DNA from: Nicoliella spurrieriana
GTDB lineage: Bacteria; Bacillota; Bacilli; Lactobacillales; Lactobacillaceae
Assembly (NCBI RefSeq): GCF_023380205.1
Contig: NZ_CP093361.1
Location: forward strand, 806,001-870,000
DNA: 64,000 nt
Direction: 5' to 3'
A program made the position numbers and the translations under genes. This document shows positions 45,028 through 53,854 of this stretch, piece after piece (positions within the stretch are counted from its first letter, which is position 1; each line of letters opens with the position of its first letter). Below the pieces are notes generated by a model. It made no database searches, was not told the origin of the DNA, and saw only the letters and a list, made by a program, of their open reading frames with translations.

Positions 45028-45462
45028 TTAGTTGTTTAAATCGGCAGCTTCACGTGGGATGTGCTTGTGCTTTGACTTCTTACGGAGCTGATCCTTAAAT
45101 TCATTAATGTCATCCAAGTGGTTACTCTTCCATTGTTGGTAGGATGAGTGGATATCCATGTCATTCGTCTTAAGCCCGGTGTCTAACCAGAACAAGGCTG
45201 CTGAAAGACTGGGAAAGTTATGCAACCACAGGGTCTGACCATTATCAGAGTCAAACGCAACGTAGGAACGGGCATGGCGTTTTAAGAACGTCCGCTTACG
45301 AATCTTAAAGGCCTCACGCTTTCGGGTCAGTTTGTAATCAGGTAAAATGAACTTACCATTTTTCTCGAACTGGGGAAAACGTTCATTTTGCTGGTTCTTC
45401 TTATCCTTGAGCATTGCCCAAGCATCCTGAACGGTGATTAATGTTGTATTTAACTTAGTCAT
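45028..45462 (-). CDS. hypothetical basic protein, 144 aa
   Basis: The start is ATG 45462, behind AAAAGGAG; a longer in-frame extension has no ribosome site and would run into the divergent rnhA region. A soluble protein with a basic core (LTRKREAFKIRKRTFLKRHARSY) and a Lys/His-rich tail (KKSKHKH). Family not recognised. Divergent from rnhA; the 78-bp gap holds both ribosome sites and, presumably, both promoters. Confidence 0.7.
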   Translation of the reverse strand: MTKLNTTLITVQDAWAMLKDKKNQQNERFPQFEKNGKFILPDYKLTRKREAFKIRKRTFLKRHARSYVAFDSDNGQTLWLHNFPSLSAALFWLDTGLKTNDMDIHSSYQQWKSNHLDDINEFKDQLRKKSKHKHIPREAADLNN

Positions 45463-45540
45463 CACAAAATCTCCTTTTACTTTTATTTTCTCACAAAATG
45501 GTTCAAAATCAAAGTCAAAACCCTTACAGGAGGCGATATT

Positions 45541-46479
45541 ATGGCTCATAAATACTATGCTGTTCGAAGGGGCCGCAATCCCGGAATTTACAATAGTTGG
45601 CCAGAGTGTTTAGAACAGGTCAAGGCATTTCCCAAAGCGCGGTTCAAAAGTTTTTTAACTAGGGCCGATGCCGAGGAATTTCTAAAGGGCAACGATCCGA
45701 CGTTGCCGAACGCACCGTCCGAAGCGCCCGCAACCGGCGGACAAGATGTGATTACCGTCTATACCGATGGGGGTTCTAGAAACCACGGCAATCAAAAGGG
45801 CGGCCACGTTAAGGACAATGATAAGGCCGCCTGGGCGTATCTAATTCAAATGCCGGACGGGAGCAAACGCAGCGCTGCCGACGGTGAATTGGGCGCCACC
45901 AATAATCGCATGGAAGTCATGGCACTGCTAAAGGCGCTGAGCGATTTGGCACAACACGGGTTAGCTGATCACGAAATCGAAGTGGTTTCTGATTCTAAGT
46001 ACGTCTTAGATGCCATCACTAAGCACTGGTTAGCCGGTTGGAAGCGCCGCGGTTGGCAGACTAGTGCTGGCCAACCAGTTAAAAACGAAGCGCTTTGGAA
46101 GCAGATTGACCAAATCATGGGCCAATTCAAAGCCCTTCATTTTCACTGGACCAAGGGGCATGCTGACAATGCCGGCAATGTCTTTGTGGATGAGAAATTA
46201 AACGAGGCGATGGATCAAATGGGGAGTTCGGGAACGATTAAGGTGGCCCGCCATAAACAAGCGGCACCGGTGCCCCAGGTAAATGAGACCGTTAAGCAGA
46301 ACGCCCTTTCCAGCATTGATGGAATTTTGAATGGTGATCAACCGAAAGCATCGGCAGCACCGGGGCCGACTGTTCATCGTGACCGGCTCCACGAACACCC
46401 GGTTTCGCCTGATAAATCGGTTAATGATATCGAAAATGAACTCCACCAACTGCACCTCTTTGATGATAATGATGAATAG
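45541..46479 (+). CDS. rnhA: ribonuclease HI with viroplasmin-type N-terminal domain
   Basis: A 312-residue enzyme that cuts the RNA strand of RNA-DNA hybrids. Residues 1-50 (KYYAVRRGRNPGIYNSWPEC) are the caulimovirus-viroplasmin/HBD domain that binds hybrids. Residues about 72-225 are the RNase H fold with the acidic set YTDGG, NNRME, VSDSKYV and a final Asp in NVFVDE. About 80 residues of low-complexity C-terminal extension follow, longer than in the usual bacterial enzyme. GGAGG lies before ATG 45541. Confidence 0.92.
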   Translation: MAHKYYAVRRGRNPGIYNSWPECLEQVKAFPKARFKSFLTRADAEEFLKGNDPTLPNAPSEAPATGGQDVITVYTDGGSRNHGNQKGGHVKDNDKAAWAYLIQMPDGSKRSAADGELGATNNRMEVMALLKALSDLAQHGLADHEIEVVSDSKYVLDAITKHWLAGWKRRGWQTSAGQPVKNEALWKQIDQIMGQFKALHFHWTKGHADNAGNVFVDEKLNEAMDQMGSSGTIKVARHKQAAPVPQVNETVKQNALSSIDGILNGDQPKASAAPGPTVHRDRLHEHPVSPDKSVNDIENELHQLHLFDDNDE

Positions 46480-46515
46480 AAGTGTTACTATGGACCCCAT
46501 AAGGATGGTGGAAGC

Positions 46516-47067
46516 ATGACAACAGAACGTGACAAAATGACGGCTGGCCAAAATTATGACCAGTTCGATCCAGAATTACAGGCCCAAAGAACGAAGATGC
46601 GTAAGGCATTGGGGGCTTTGAACCAGATTTATGATAATCGGGAATTTAACAAGCAATTAAAGCCGCTCCTAGCCGAGAGTGGCGACCATTTATTCGTAGA
46701 AAATGGGATTGCGTTTGACTATGGCTTTAACATCCATGTCGGTAATGATTTCTACGCGAATTACCACCTAACGCTACTGGATACCTGCCCAATTACAATT
46801 GGTGATAATTGTTACTTTGGTCCGGACTGTGGATTGTACACGCCGGTCCATCCGATTGACCCGGTCCAACGCAAAAACGACGTTGAATTGGGCGCACCAA
46901 TCACGATTGGTGATAACGTCTGGCTAGGAGGGCACGTGACCATCTTGCCCGGCGTAACGTTAGGTAATAACGTAGTCGTAGGCGCTGGTTCGGTAGTGAC
47001 CAAGTCATTCGGCGATAACGTGGTGATCGTGGGGAATCCTGCACACGTAATTAAAACCGTGGATTAA
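46516..47067 (+). CDS. maltose/galactoside-type O-acetyltransferase
   Basis: A 183-residue left-handed beta-helix (hexapeptide) acetyltransferase. The N-terminal Maa domain is followed by hexapeptide turns (ITIGDNCYFGPD, ITIGDNVWLGGH, LGNNVVVGAGSVV) and the catalytic His in YTPVHPID. It transfers acetyl from acetyl-CoA to a sugar hydroxyl. AAGGATGG serves as ribosome site. It follows rnhA by 36 bp without a terminator, so the two may be cotranscribed by readthrough. Confidence 0.9.
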   Translation: MTTERDKMTAGQNYDQFDPELQAQRTKMRKALGALNQIYDNREFNKQLKPLLAESGDHLFVENGIAFDYGFNIHVGNDFYANYHLTLLDTCPITIGDNCYFGPDCGLYTPVHPIDPVQRKNDVELGAPITIGDNVWLGGHVTILPGVTLGNNVVVGAGSVVTKSFGDNVVIVGNPAHVIKTVD

Positions 47068-47082
47068 ATTTCAACCCAAAAT

Positions 47083-47115
47083 GATTTTAGCCGTTGTGGT
47101 TAAAATCTTTTTTTA
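47083..47115 (+). terminator. rho-independent terminator
   Basis: GATTTTAGCC-gttgt-GGTTAAAATC followed by a T run. Confidence 0.85.
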
Positions 47116-47116
47116 G

Positions 47117-47175
47117 TTGACAAGGAGTAAAATTTTTTTATATACTTTTAAAAGTGCTTACTTTTAGTTAAGTAA
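47117..47175 (+). promoter_or_regulatory. promoter and possible operator of the MFS exporter
   Basis: TTGACA (47117-47122), 18 nt, TATACT (47141-47146). The inverted repeat TTACTT-ttagtt-AAGTAA (47158-47175) lies at about +7, where a repressor would block transcription. The regulator is not identified. Confidence 0.55.
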
Positions 47176-47209
47176 AATTTATAAGGAGACGAAATACAAT
47201 GATTATTTA

Positions 47210-48577
47210 ATGGAAAAGAAAATATCATCAAGTGTTTTATTAGCAATTATTGCATCAGGAGTTATGACGTTTAGTGGGGTGACGGTGGAGACATCGATGA
47301 ACATCACGTTCCCCACGTTGATTAAGGAATTTGGCATCGGCCTCAGTGTCGTGCAGTGGATGACCACGATTTACCTACTGGTACTATCTAGCATCATTCC
47401 ACTTTCGCGGTTCTTAAAGGCCCGCTTTAAAATGAGTACGCTGTTTATTGTCGCCAACTTATTGTTCCTAGCGGGATTAGTGGTGGATGCGTTTGCACCA
47501 TCGTTTATCTTTCTGCTATTGGGGCGGGTGATTCAGGGCCTTGGGACCGGAATTGCGTTGCCACTAATGTTCAACATCATTTTAGAAAACGTGCCACAGG
47601 AAAGATTGGGGGTGATGATGGGCTTTGGCTCCTTGATTACCGCCGCTGCTTCCGCAGTGGGACCAACCTTTGGTGGAATTATTGTTAATACGCTTGGCTG
47701 GCGGTTTATTTTTATTATTTTAATGCCAGTGCTATTGATTTCATTATTGATGGGGATCTTTTCAATTCCCCACTTACGGAAGAATGAGCTCAGCTCAGAA
47801 CGCTTTGATTTAAAGAGCTTCTTATTGATCGTAGCCACTTTCGCAGGGTTAATCATTGGGATTGACACCATTAGTACCAGCAGCTTCTGGAATCCAATGG
47901 TGCTCATTCCGATTGTAATCGGGTTGGTCGCATTATTTACATTCATCCGGGTGCAAAATCACTCTGCCCAACCACTATTGCGGGTACACATCTTAAAGAA
48001 CACCGCCTATGCTAAGTACGTGGTAGCATTTTTCATTAACCAGCTCATCATCTTAGGACTAGCGTTTGTAGTGCCGAACTACGTCCAATTAATTAACCAC
48101 AGTAGCTCCAGTGTTGCTGGGTTACTGTTATTACCAGGGGCTGTAATTGGGGCGGTCGTATCACCGTTCTCAGGAGCCCTTCTGGACCGCTTTGGTGCTA
48201 AGAAGCCGATTTTAAGCGGGATTGCGGTCATGGTGGTATCGCTACTGCTGCTAAGTATCTTTTCGAGCCACCTTGCTAATTCAGTGATCATGATTTTATA
48301 CAGTTTGATTATGATTGGGGTCGGGTTAGCCTACGGTAACATCATGACCAAGGGGTTAAGTTACCTATCAGGTGAATTACAAGCCGATGGGAACGCCATC
48401 ATTACCACGGTGCAACAATTTGCCGGGGCGATTGGGACCGTAATCGTTGCGACCATCATTACGAAGGTCGGCGCCATTGGTGGCGGCAACGGTTTATTAG
48501 GGTACACTGCAGCCCTGATCTTCCTATTGGTAATTAGCATCATTCAATTGATAACGATTAAAACTACAAAAGAATAA
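47210..48577 (+). CDS. MFS exporter, DHA2/EmrB type
   Basis: A 455-residue carrier with about 14 hydrophobic segments. Motif C-like ETSMNITFPTL in span 1, QWMTTIYLL in span 2 and GRVIQGLGTGIALPL are typical of DHA2 drug-proton antiporters. ATG 47210 overlaps the stop of a three-codon frame (ATG ATT ATT TAA, from 47200) that owns the AAGGAG site, so initiation seems to need re-initiation after that mini-ORF. Substrate unknown. It resembles the exporters at 50575 and 53855. Confidence 0.88.
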   Translation: MEKKISSSVLLAIIASGVMTFSGVTVETSMNITFPTLIKEFGIGLSVVQWMTTIYLLVLSSIIPLSRFLKARFKMSTLFIVANLLFLAGLVVDAFAPSFIFLLLGRVIQGLGTGIALPLMFNIILENVPQERLGVMMGFGSLITAAASAVGPTFGGIIVNTLGWRFIFIILMPVLLISLLMGIFSIPHLRKNELSSERFDLKSFLLIVATFAGLIIGIDTISTSSFWNPMVLIPIVIGLVALFTFIRVQNHSAQPLLRVHILKNTAYAKYVVAFFINQLIILGLAFVVPNYVQLINHSSSSVAGLLLLPGAVIGAVVSPFSGALLDRFGAKKPILSGIAVMVVSLLLLSIFSSHLANSVIMILYSLIMIGVGLAYGNIMTKGLSYLSGELQADGNAIITTVQQFAGAIGTVIVATIITKVGAIGGGNGLLGYTAALIFLLVISIIQLITIKTTKE

Positions 48578-48582
48578 ATACG

Positions 48583-48623
48583 ACGGGAACGTTAGCAATG
48601 CTTAGCCAACGTTCCCGTTTTTA
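48583..48623 (+). terminator. rho-independent terminator
   Basis: ACGGGAACGTT pairs with AACGTTCCCGT, followed by T residues. Confidence 0.9.
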
Positions 48624-48664
48624 CGACTTCTTTTTAGGGATGCCTAAAAATGTTTCAAATATAT

Positions 48665-48693
48665 TTCACCTTCTCCCCAAGTTGTTCTATAAT
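48665..48693 (+). promoter_or_regulatory. promoter of the BCCT transporter
   Basis: TTCACC (48665-48670), 17 nt, TATAAT (48688-48693). The ~160-nt leader to 48858 contains two small hairpins but no clear terminator or known riboswitch. Confidence 0.5.
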
Positions 48694-48858
48694 AAATGAT
48701 AGAAAATGAAAACGGGAAATTTGATAATCATTTTTAAACCCACCATTAATGAGTGTGGTGCATTATACATACTGGTTTGGCGAGCTTTTTTGTTTCAAAT
48801 TTTACTATGTTGTCGCTGCGGAGCGGCTGCATTTTTAACTATTTGAGGAGGATTTTTT

Positions 48859-50508
48859 ATCTTTAGAAATAAAAAAATCAACAAGATTATTTTTATTCCG
48901 ACAGTAATTTTATTTATTTGTGTTTCTGCAGTCTTGATGATTGGCGGTGCTTCGATCAAGGGCGTTTTAAATTCGATTTTAGCATGGGTCTCCGGCGAAA
49001 TGGGCTGGGGGTACATGTGGATCTACGTCATTAACTTCGTCTTTTTCATCTTCATCATCTTAAGTAAGTATGGTGGCATCAAGCTGGGTGACAAGGAAGA
49101 CAAGCCCGCTTATGGTAATTTTCAATGGGGCGCAATGGTCTTTGCAACCGCCATTGATGCTAGTATTTTAATGCTGAGCATGGTCGATCCACTTCGTTAC
49201 ATTCAAGACCCACCATTCGGGACGAAGCCATATTCCGAACAAGCATACGGGCTCGCCCACATGCTGGGGCAATATAATTGGGGCCCGATGGCTTGGATGA
49301 TGTTTGCCGCCCCAACGATTGCGATTGGTTATATTCTATATGTAAAGAAGATCAAGGTGCAGTCGCTAAGTGACTCGATCATCATGTTAAATGGAAATAA
49401 ACCCTGGCAACGGTTCTTCAAAACGGTGGTCAACATCCTGGTTGTTTTGGGGATCATGGGCGGGGTCGGCGCCTCGGTCGGCTTGGAAATTCCGATTATT
49501 TCGAAGGTCTTGAGCTCGTTGACCGGGATTCCAGATAACCTACTGCTTAAATTAGTGCTGTTTACGATTTTATTCATCATCTTTACCTTTACCGTCTTTA
49601 AGGGGCTCAAGGGTGGAATTGATAAGTTGAGTAACATGCATATCTGGACGGCGGTCATCTTCTTAGCAATTGTGTTAGCAATTGGGCCGACCGTTTACAT
49701 CTTAAATTCTGAGACCAACAGTATCGGGTTATTGATTCAAAAATTTATCCCACTAAGTACCAATACGATTCCGAACGGGACGCCCGATACGACCCAACAA
49801 GAAACCATCTTTTATTGGGGCTGGTGGTTGTCCTATATGCCATTTATGGGATTGTTCATTGCCCGCATCTCACGGGGCCGGACGATTCGACAGGTCGTAA
49901 TCGGGATGTTAACTTATGGAGCATTAGGGTGTATGAGTTTTTACGCCATCTTAGGGGGCTATTCCCTCTGGTTACAAAAAACCGGCGAAGTCAATTTAAT
50001 CCACATCCTAAGTACCCAGGGGCAATCTGCAGTGATTGCGGCGGTTCTTTCTACGCTGCCATTGAAGTACATCATGTTTGCCCTCTATTGTATTTCCTGT
50101 TTTATCTTCCTGGCGACGACGATTTCATCGTCAGCATTCGTGCTCTCATCGTTTACCAGTTTACCGTTGGCTCGTGGCGAACAACCCAGTCGGGCGAACC
50201 GGATGACCTGGGTGGTAATCTTCATCATCTTCTCGTTTAGTTTGGTGATGGTCGGAGGTTTTGAAACGATTCAAACCTTCTGTACGTTGGCTGGTTTTCC
50301 ACTCATGTTTGTGGTGCCATTCATCCTCTATTCGATCTGGAAGATGCTGCGAAATGATGAATCAATCAAAACGATTAAAATTAAACGCTCCGAACTTCGG
50401 GATGTTAGACGGCAGAATCGGATTCGCCGTAAGAAAATTACGGTCGAGCGGAAAAACGCCGTTGATGGGGATTTGATCCTGTCACCGGATGATCATCATG
50501 ATGATTAA
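48859..50508 (+). CDS. BCCT-family (betaine/carnitine/choline) transporter with an apparent ATC start codon
   Basis: A 549-residue sodium- or proton-coupled carrier with 12 spans. Family text: LAWVSGEMGWGYMWIY, GIKLGDKEDKPAYG, and FYWGWWLSYMPFMGLFIARISRGRTIRQ (the Trp-rich BCCT signature at about residue 315). The C-terminus is basic. The first recognisable span (KIIFIPTVILFICVSAVLMIGG) lies before the first ATG/TTG (48934). GAGGAGG (48845-48851) is followed 7 nt later by ATC 48859-48861, and this start gives the expected ~10-residue lead. No ATG, GTG or TTG exists in any frame between. Likely role: uptake of a compatible solute. Confidence 0.8.
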   Translation: MFRNKKINKIIFIPTVILFICVSAVLMIGGASIKGVLNSILAWVSGEMGWGYMWIYVINFVFFIFIILSKYGGIKLGDKEDKPAYGNFQWGAMVFATAIDASILMLSMVDPLRYIQDPPFGTKPYSEQAYGLAHMLGQYNWGPMAWMMFAAPTIAIGYILYVKKIKVQSLSDSIIMLNGNKPWQRFFKTVVNILVVLGIMGGVGASVGLEIPIISKVLSSLTGIPDNLLLKLVLFTILFIIFTFTVFKGLKGGIDKLSNMHIWTAVIFLAIVLAIGPTVYILNSETNSIGLLIQKFIPLSTNTIPNGTPDTTQQETIFYWGWWLSYMPFMGLFIARISRGRTIRQVVIGMLTYGALGCMSFYAILGGYSLWLQKTGEVNLIHILSTQGQSAVIAAVLSTLPLKYIMFALYCISCFIFLATTISSSAFVLSSFTSLPLARGEQPSRANRMTWVVIFIIFSFSLVMVGGFETIQTFCTLAGFPLMFVVPFILYSIWKMLRNDESIKTIKIKRSELRDVRRQNRIRRKKITVERKNAVDGDLILSPDDHHDD

Positions 50509-50512
50509 AGCT

Positions 50513-50542
50513 AAAAGGATTGGATTAATTCCAATCTTTTTT
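50513..50542 (+). terminator. rho-independent terminator
   Basis: AAGGATTGGA-ttaa-TTCCAATCTTTTTTT. Confidence 0.85.
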
Positions 50543-50574
50543 TCTAACCAATTATGAATTAGGGGGGGATGACA

Positions 50575-51930
50575 ATGGATGACAAACGGGTCCCAATCAA
50601 GACCGTGTTAGCAATTATTGCGGTCGCACTGGTGTCGTTTTCCGGCATCATGGCTGAAACTTCAATGAACGTGACGTTTACGACCCTTGCGCAGACGTTC
50701 GGGAGTAATTTGAACACGATTCAGTGGGTAACTGCGGGCTACCTTTTGGCGGTAACGATTGCGATTACCACCAGCGCCTACACGACCAAGCGCTTTAGCA
50801 TCCGGGCGGTTTGGTTAGTTAGTATCTTGCTATTTATTGTTGGGTCATTAGTGGGTGCCTGTGCTTTGAACCTACCGATGTTGATTTTAGGACGGGTGCT
50901 TGAGGGGACCGCATCTGGAATTGCAATGCCGCTCTCCTTTAACATTGTTATTTATACCGTCCCGAGCGAACGAATCGGGACCTGGCTAGGTTTTTCCTCG
51001 TTGGTGGTTAGTTTGGCACCATCATTTGGGCCCAGCTACGGGGGCTTAATTTTAGATCACTTTGGTTGGCGCGCCATCTTTATCATCCTATTGATTGCAC
51101 CGGCACTATCGTTAATGATGGGCTGGCAGACGATCAACCATATTGATAACCGTTCGAAAACGAGCGGATTCGATTGGGGCGCATTTAGCCTGTTTGCAAT
51201 CATCTTAATGACGAGTTTACTCTTGGTGAACCAGTTTGAACAACACGGCTTTAACTGGCCGCTGGGAATTTTGATGGTGGTAGCCATAGTGGCCTTGGTC
51301 TGGCATTATCAGCACTCGAGGAAGTCGTTTTTGAACTTTACTCTGTTTAGGCAGGGGCGGTTTTTAGCGTTGTTGGTTCCAGTCGCGTTATACATGTTCT
51401 CGATGTTGGGATTAAATTTAATCATCCCGACCCTGGCTGAAAATGAATTACACACGTCCAGTTTTATCGCTGGCTTTGCGTTGTTGCCCGGGGCATTGAC
51501 CGGGGCCCTGTTGAATCCGTACTTCGGGCGGATGTATGACCACCGTGGCGGGAAGTTACCCATGTACTTGGGGAATTGGATTTTGCTAGGTGCAGTCAGC
51601 ATCATGGCCACCTTTAAGCTGCAATGGGGCCTAAGCTTTTTGATCGGAATCTACATCGTGTACATTATTGGTCGGAATATGGCCTACTTTGGGGCCCAAA
51701 CGGCGGCGATTGATGACCAACCCCCGGTCAATCAATCCGATGCGACCGCAATTATCCAGACGTTCCAGATGTTCATGGGGTCAATGGGAACGACGGTCGG
51801 GGCTTTGTTTCAGACCCAGTTTGGCATCTTAAATGGTTTCAAAACGTTTAGCTGCTTTTCAATTGGCATCGCAGTGGTAAACGGACTATTAATGTGGGGT
51901 TATTATAGAAGTAAAAAGAGATCGCGCTAA
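50575..51930 (+). CDS. MFS exporter, DHA2/EmrB type
   Basis: A 451-residue protein related to that at 47210 (shared ETSMNVTFTTL, NTIQWVTAGYLL and GRVLEGTASGIAMPLSF). About 14 hydrophobic segments. The start is ATG 50575, 6 nt after a run of seven G; ATG 50569 directly abuts that run and is unlikely. Its stop codon is inside the terminator stem. Substrate unknown. Confidence 0.87.
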   Translation: MDDKRVPIKTVLAIIAVALVSFSGIMAETSMNVTFTTLAQTFGSNLNTIQWVTAGYLLAVTIAITTSAYTTKRFSIRAVWLVSILLFIVGSLVGACALNLPMLILGRVLEGTASGIAMPLSFNIVIYTVPSERIGTWLGFSSLVVSLAPSFGPSYGGLILDHFGWRAIFIILLIAPALSLMMGWQTINHIDNRSKTSGFDWGAFSLFAIILMTSLLLVNQFEQHGFNWPLGILMVVAIVALVWHYQHSRKSFLNFTLFRQGRFLALLVPVALYMFSMLGLNLIIPTLAENELHTSSFIAGFALLPGALTGALLNPYFGRMYDHRGGKLPMYLGNWILLGAVSIMATFKLQWGLSFLIGIYIVYIIGRNMAYFGAQTAAIDDQPPVNQSDATAIIQTFQMFMGSMGTTVGALFQTQFGILNGFKTFSCFSIGIAVVNGLLMWGYYRSKKRSR

Positions 51931-51955
51931 GCTTAGTTAGCACGATCTCTTTTAT
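51913..51955. terminator. bidirectional terminator
   Basis: AAAGAGATCG-c-GCTAA pairs with TTAGC-a-CGATCTCTTT between converging genes. Confidence 0.88.
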
Positions 51956-51956
51956 T

Positions 51957-52751
51957 TTAAAGCATGTATTTTTGATCCGCTTCATGGTCTTGCGAAGTTA
52001 AGATCTTAGGGCCATCCTTAGTAATTGCTAGGGTGTGTTCGTACTGCGCAGATGGGGTTCCATCGGCAGATACGTAGTAGGTCCAATCGTCCTTCTTGTC
52101 ATAGCGATCAGTGATTTGCCAGGTCCCGGTATTGACCATGGGTTCGATCGTAATCGTCATCCCTTCACGGAGCCGCATGCCCTGACCGGCATTCCCGTAG
52201 GCGGGGACGTTAGGGGCTTCGTGGATCGATGGTTGGATGCCGTGACCGATTAATTCACGAACGTCACCAAAGCCGTTTTGCTTTTCAACGTATTCTTGAA
52301 TGGCAGCACCAATGTCACCGATCCGATTCCCAATGACCGCCTGGTCGATGCCAATGTATAGTGCATCGTGGGTCACCTGCATTAACTTCTTGATTTCATC
52401 AGAAACGTTACCAACGGCGTAGCTCCAACATGAATCACTTTCAAAGCCGTCCTTATCGACACACATGTCGACCTTGACGATGTCGCCATCCTTTAACTTT
52501 AAGCCCTTCCGGGGAATCCCGTGGGCCACTTCTTCATTTACTGAGATACAAGTAGCAAACTTGTAGCCGTCAAAACCCTTTTCTGAAGGGTAGCCACCGT
52601 GGTCTTTAATGTACTTATCAGCAAATTCTTCAATTTCCCAGGTATCCAGACCGGGCTTGATTAATTTCTGAAGGCCCTTATGAACCCCCGCTAAAATGGC
52701 TCCTGATTCAGCCATTTTTTCGATTTCACGAGGTGATTTTAATGTAATCAT
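51957..52751 (-). CDS. map: methionine aminopeptidase, type I
   Basis: A 264-residue cytosolic metalloenzyme that removes the initiator Met from new proteins. Residues of the pita-bread fold are visible: ISVNEEVAHGIP (active-site His), DGDIVKVDMCVDKDGFESDSCWSY (two metal-binding Asp), GHGIQPSIHEAPNVP (metal His) and TIEPMV (metal Glu). Start is chosen at ATG 52751 (MITLKSPREIEKM, the family start); GGGAG also fits TTG 52754, and ATG 52757 is very close to it. A short linker insertion follows DKKDDWTYYV. Confidence 0.92.
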   Translation of the reverse strand: MITLKSPREIEKMAESGAILAGVHKGLQKLIKPGLDTWEIEEFADKYIKDHGGYPSEKGFDGYKFATCISVNEEVAHGIPRKGLKLKDGDIVKVDMCVDKDGFESDSCWSYAVGNVSDEIKKLMQVTHDALYIGIDQAVIGNRIGDIGAAIQEYVEKQNGFGDVRELIGHGIQPSIHEAPNVPAYGNAGQGMRLREGMTITIEPMVNTGTWQITDRYDKKDDWTYYVSADGTPSAQYEHTLAITKDGPKILTSQDHEADQKYML

Positions 52752-52905
52752 CAACATTCGCTCCCTTACTTTATTCTCTCAGTATCTAATTTACTACTTT
52801 TAGCGCTAGCATGCTAATGAAATCATTTAAATCCGCTTTTTTTAATGAAATCGGGGGTAATTTCTAGTATTCTTATATTTAGATATACAAAGGAGAATGA
52901 TTTTT

Positions 52906-53772
52906 GTGAGCAAACATTTAAAACAGACCATCATGTTAGTGGTGGCGTTAGTCGTTTTACTGGGCGCTGCGATATTTGTGAGCGTTAGTAATAACAATAA
53001 TAATTCTGGGAAGAACGCTAAGCAGGCGGATAAGCCAGTGCCTACGTTGTATATTAACGGCGCGGATGCCCCGACGAATGCTGCGAATCACTTGTTGACG
53101 ATGGGTGAACGAGACGGGGGGACCCGGTCATTATCAGTGACCTTTAAAAATGACAAACCCGTTTACAAGGGGAAGTTGACCAAAAAGACCCAACAACCAA
53201 TGATCAAAGTCACGTTTGGGCAGAAGACGACCGTGTTTGAACAGATGCGTGGGACCTACCAAGTCTTACAATACTTAAAGCAGCATTACGATTATGATAA
53301 TTATAATGCCGTCGGCTTTAGTGGTGGGGCGATTGCAGCGCTTGCGACCTCTAGTGATAAGGATTCTAGTATTCCTAGAATGAGTCAGTTGATTTCGATT
53401 GCGGCCGGTTATGACGGTGTCATGAAGACCAATGATAAGCCGAATTCCAATCACTTGACCAGTACTGGGAAGCCATTGGTCCTGCATAAAGCGACCGCTA
53501 AATATCCAGCTTACCAAGACCTTCTTTACAATACCGAGACGATGCCTAAGAACGTTAAGGTGTTAAATATTTATGGAAATAGTGCTGGGAAGGGTAATAA
53601 CGACGGGGTCATTACGAACGTGTCTTCTGAATCGTTGAAGTACCTGGTCAAAAAACGGACTGATAGTTACCAAGCCGTTAAGGTAAGCGGTTCCGATGCT
53701 AACCACACCGGTTTATTTAACCATCCGGTCGTTGATCGCTTTGTCGAACGGGCATTATATGATAAACGCTAA
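52906..53772 (+). CDS. DUF915-type alpha/beta hydrolase, membrane-anchored or secreted
   Basis: A 288-residue protein from GTG 52906, 9 nt after AAAGGAG (ATG 52897 is too close). An N-terminal hydrophobic segment (residues about 9-25) is followed by an Asn-rich linker, so the domain is outside the cell. PTLYINGADAPTNAANHLL corresponds to the family's oxyanion region. The nucleophile elbow is GFSGGA, an acidic NNDGVIT segment follows, and His is in SDANHTGLFNHP. Family members in lactobacilli are numerous and act on unknown esters or peptides. Confidence 0.82.
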   Translation: MSKHLKQTIMLVVALVVLLGAAIFVSVSNNNNNSGKNAKQADKPVPTLYINGADAPTNAANHLLTMGERDGGTRSLSVTFKNDKPVYKGKLTKKTQQPMIKVTFGQKTTVFEQMRGTYQVLQYLKQHYDYDNYNAVGFSGGAIAALATSSDKDSSIPRMSQLISIAAGYDGVMKTNDKPNSNHLTSTGKPLVLHKATAKYPAYQDLLYNTETMPKNVKVLNIYGNSAGKGNNDGVITNVSSESLKYLVKKRTDSYQAVKVSGSDANHTGLFNHPVVDRFVERALYDKR

Positions 53773-53854
53773 TTTATTTTACTTTTGTAAGTAATTGTTA
53801 TAAAATTGATATTGTTATTAATTTATAATGATTATAATTTGAGGTGATTATATT

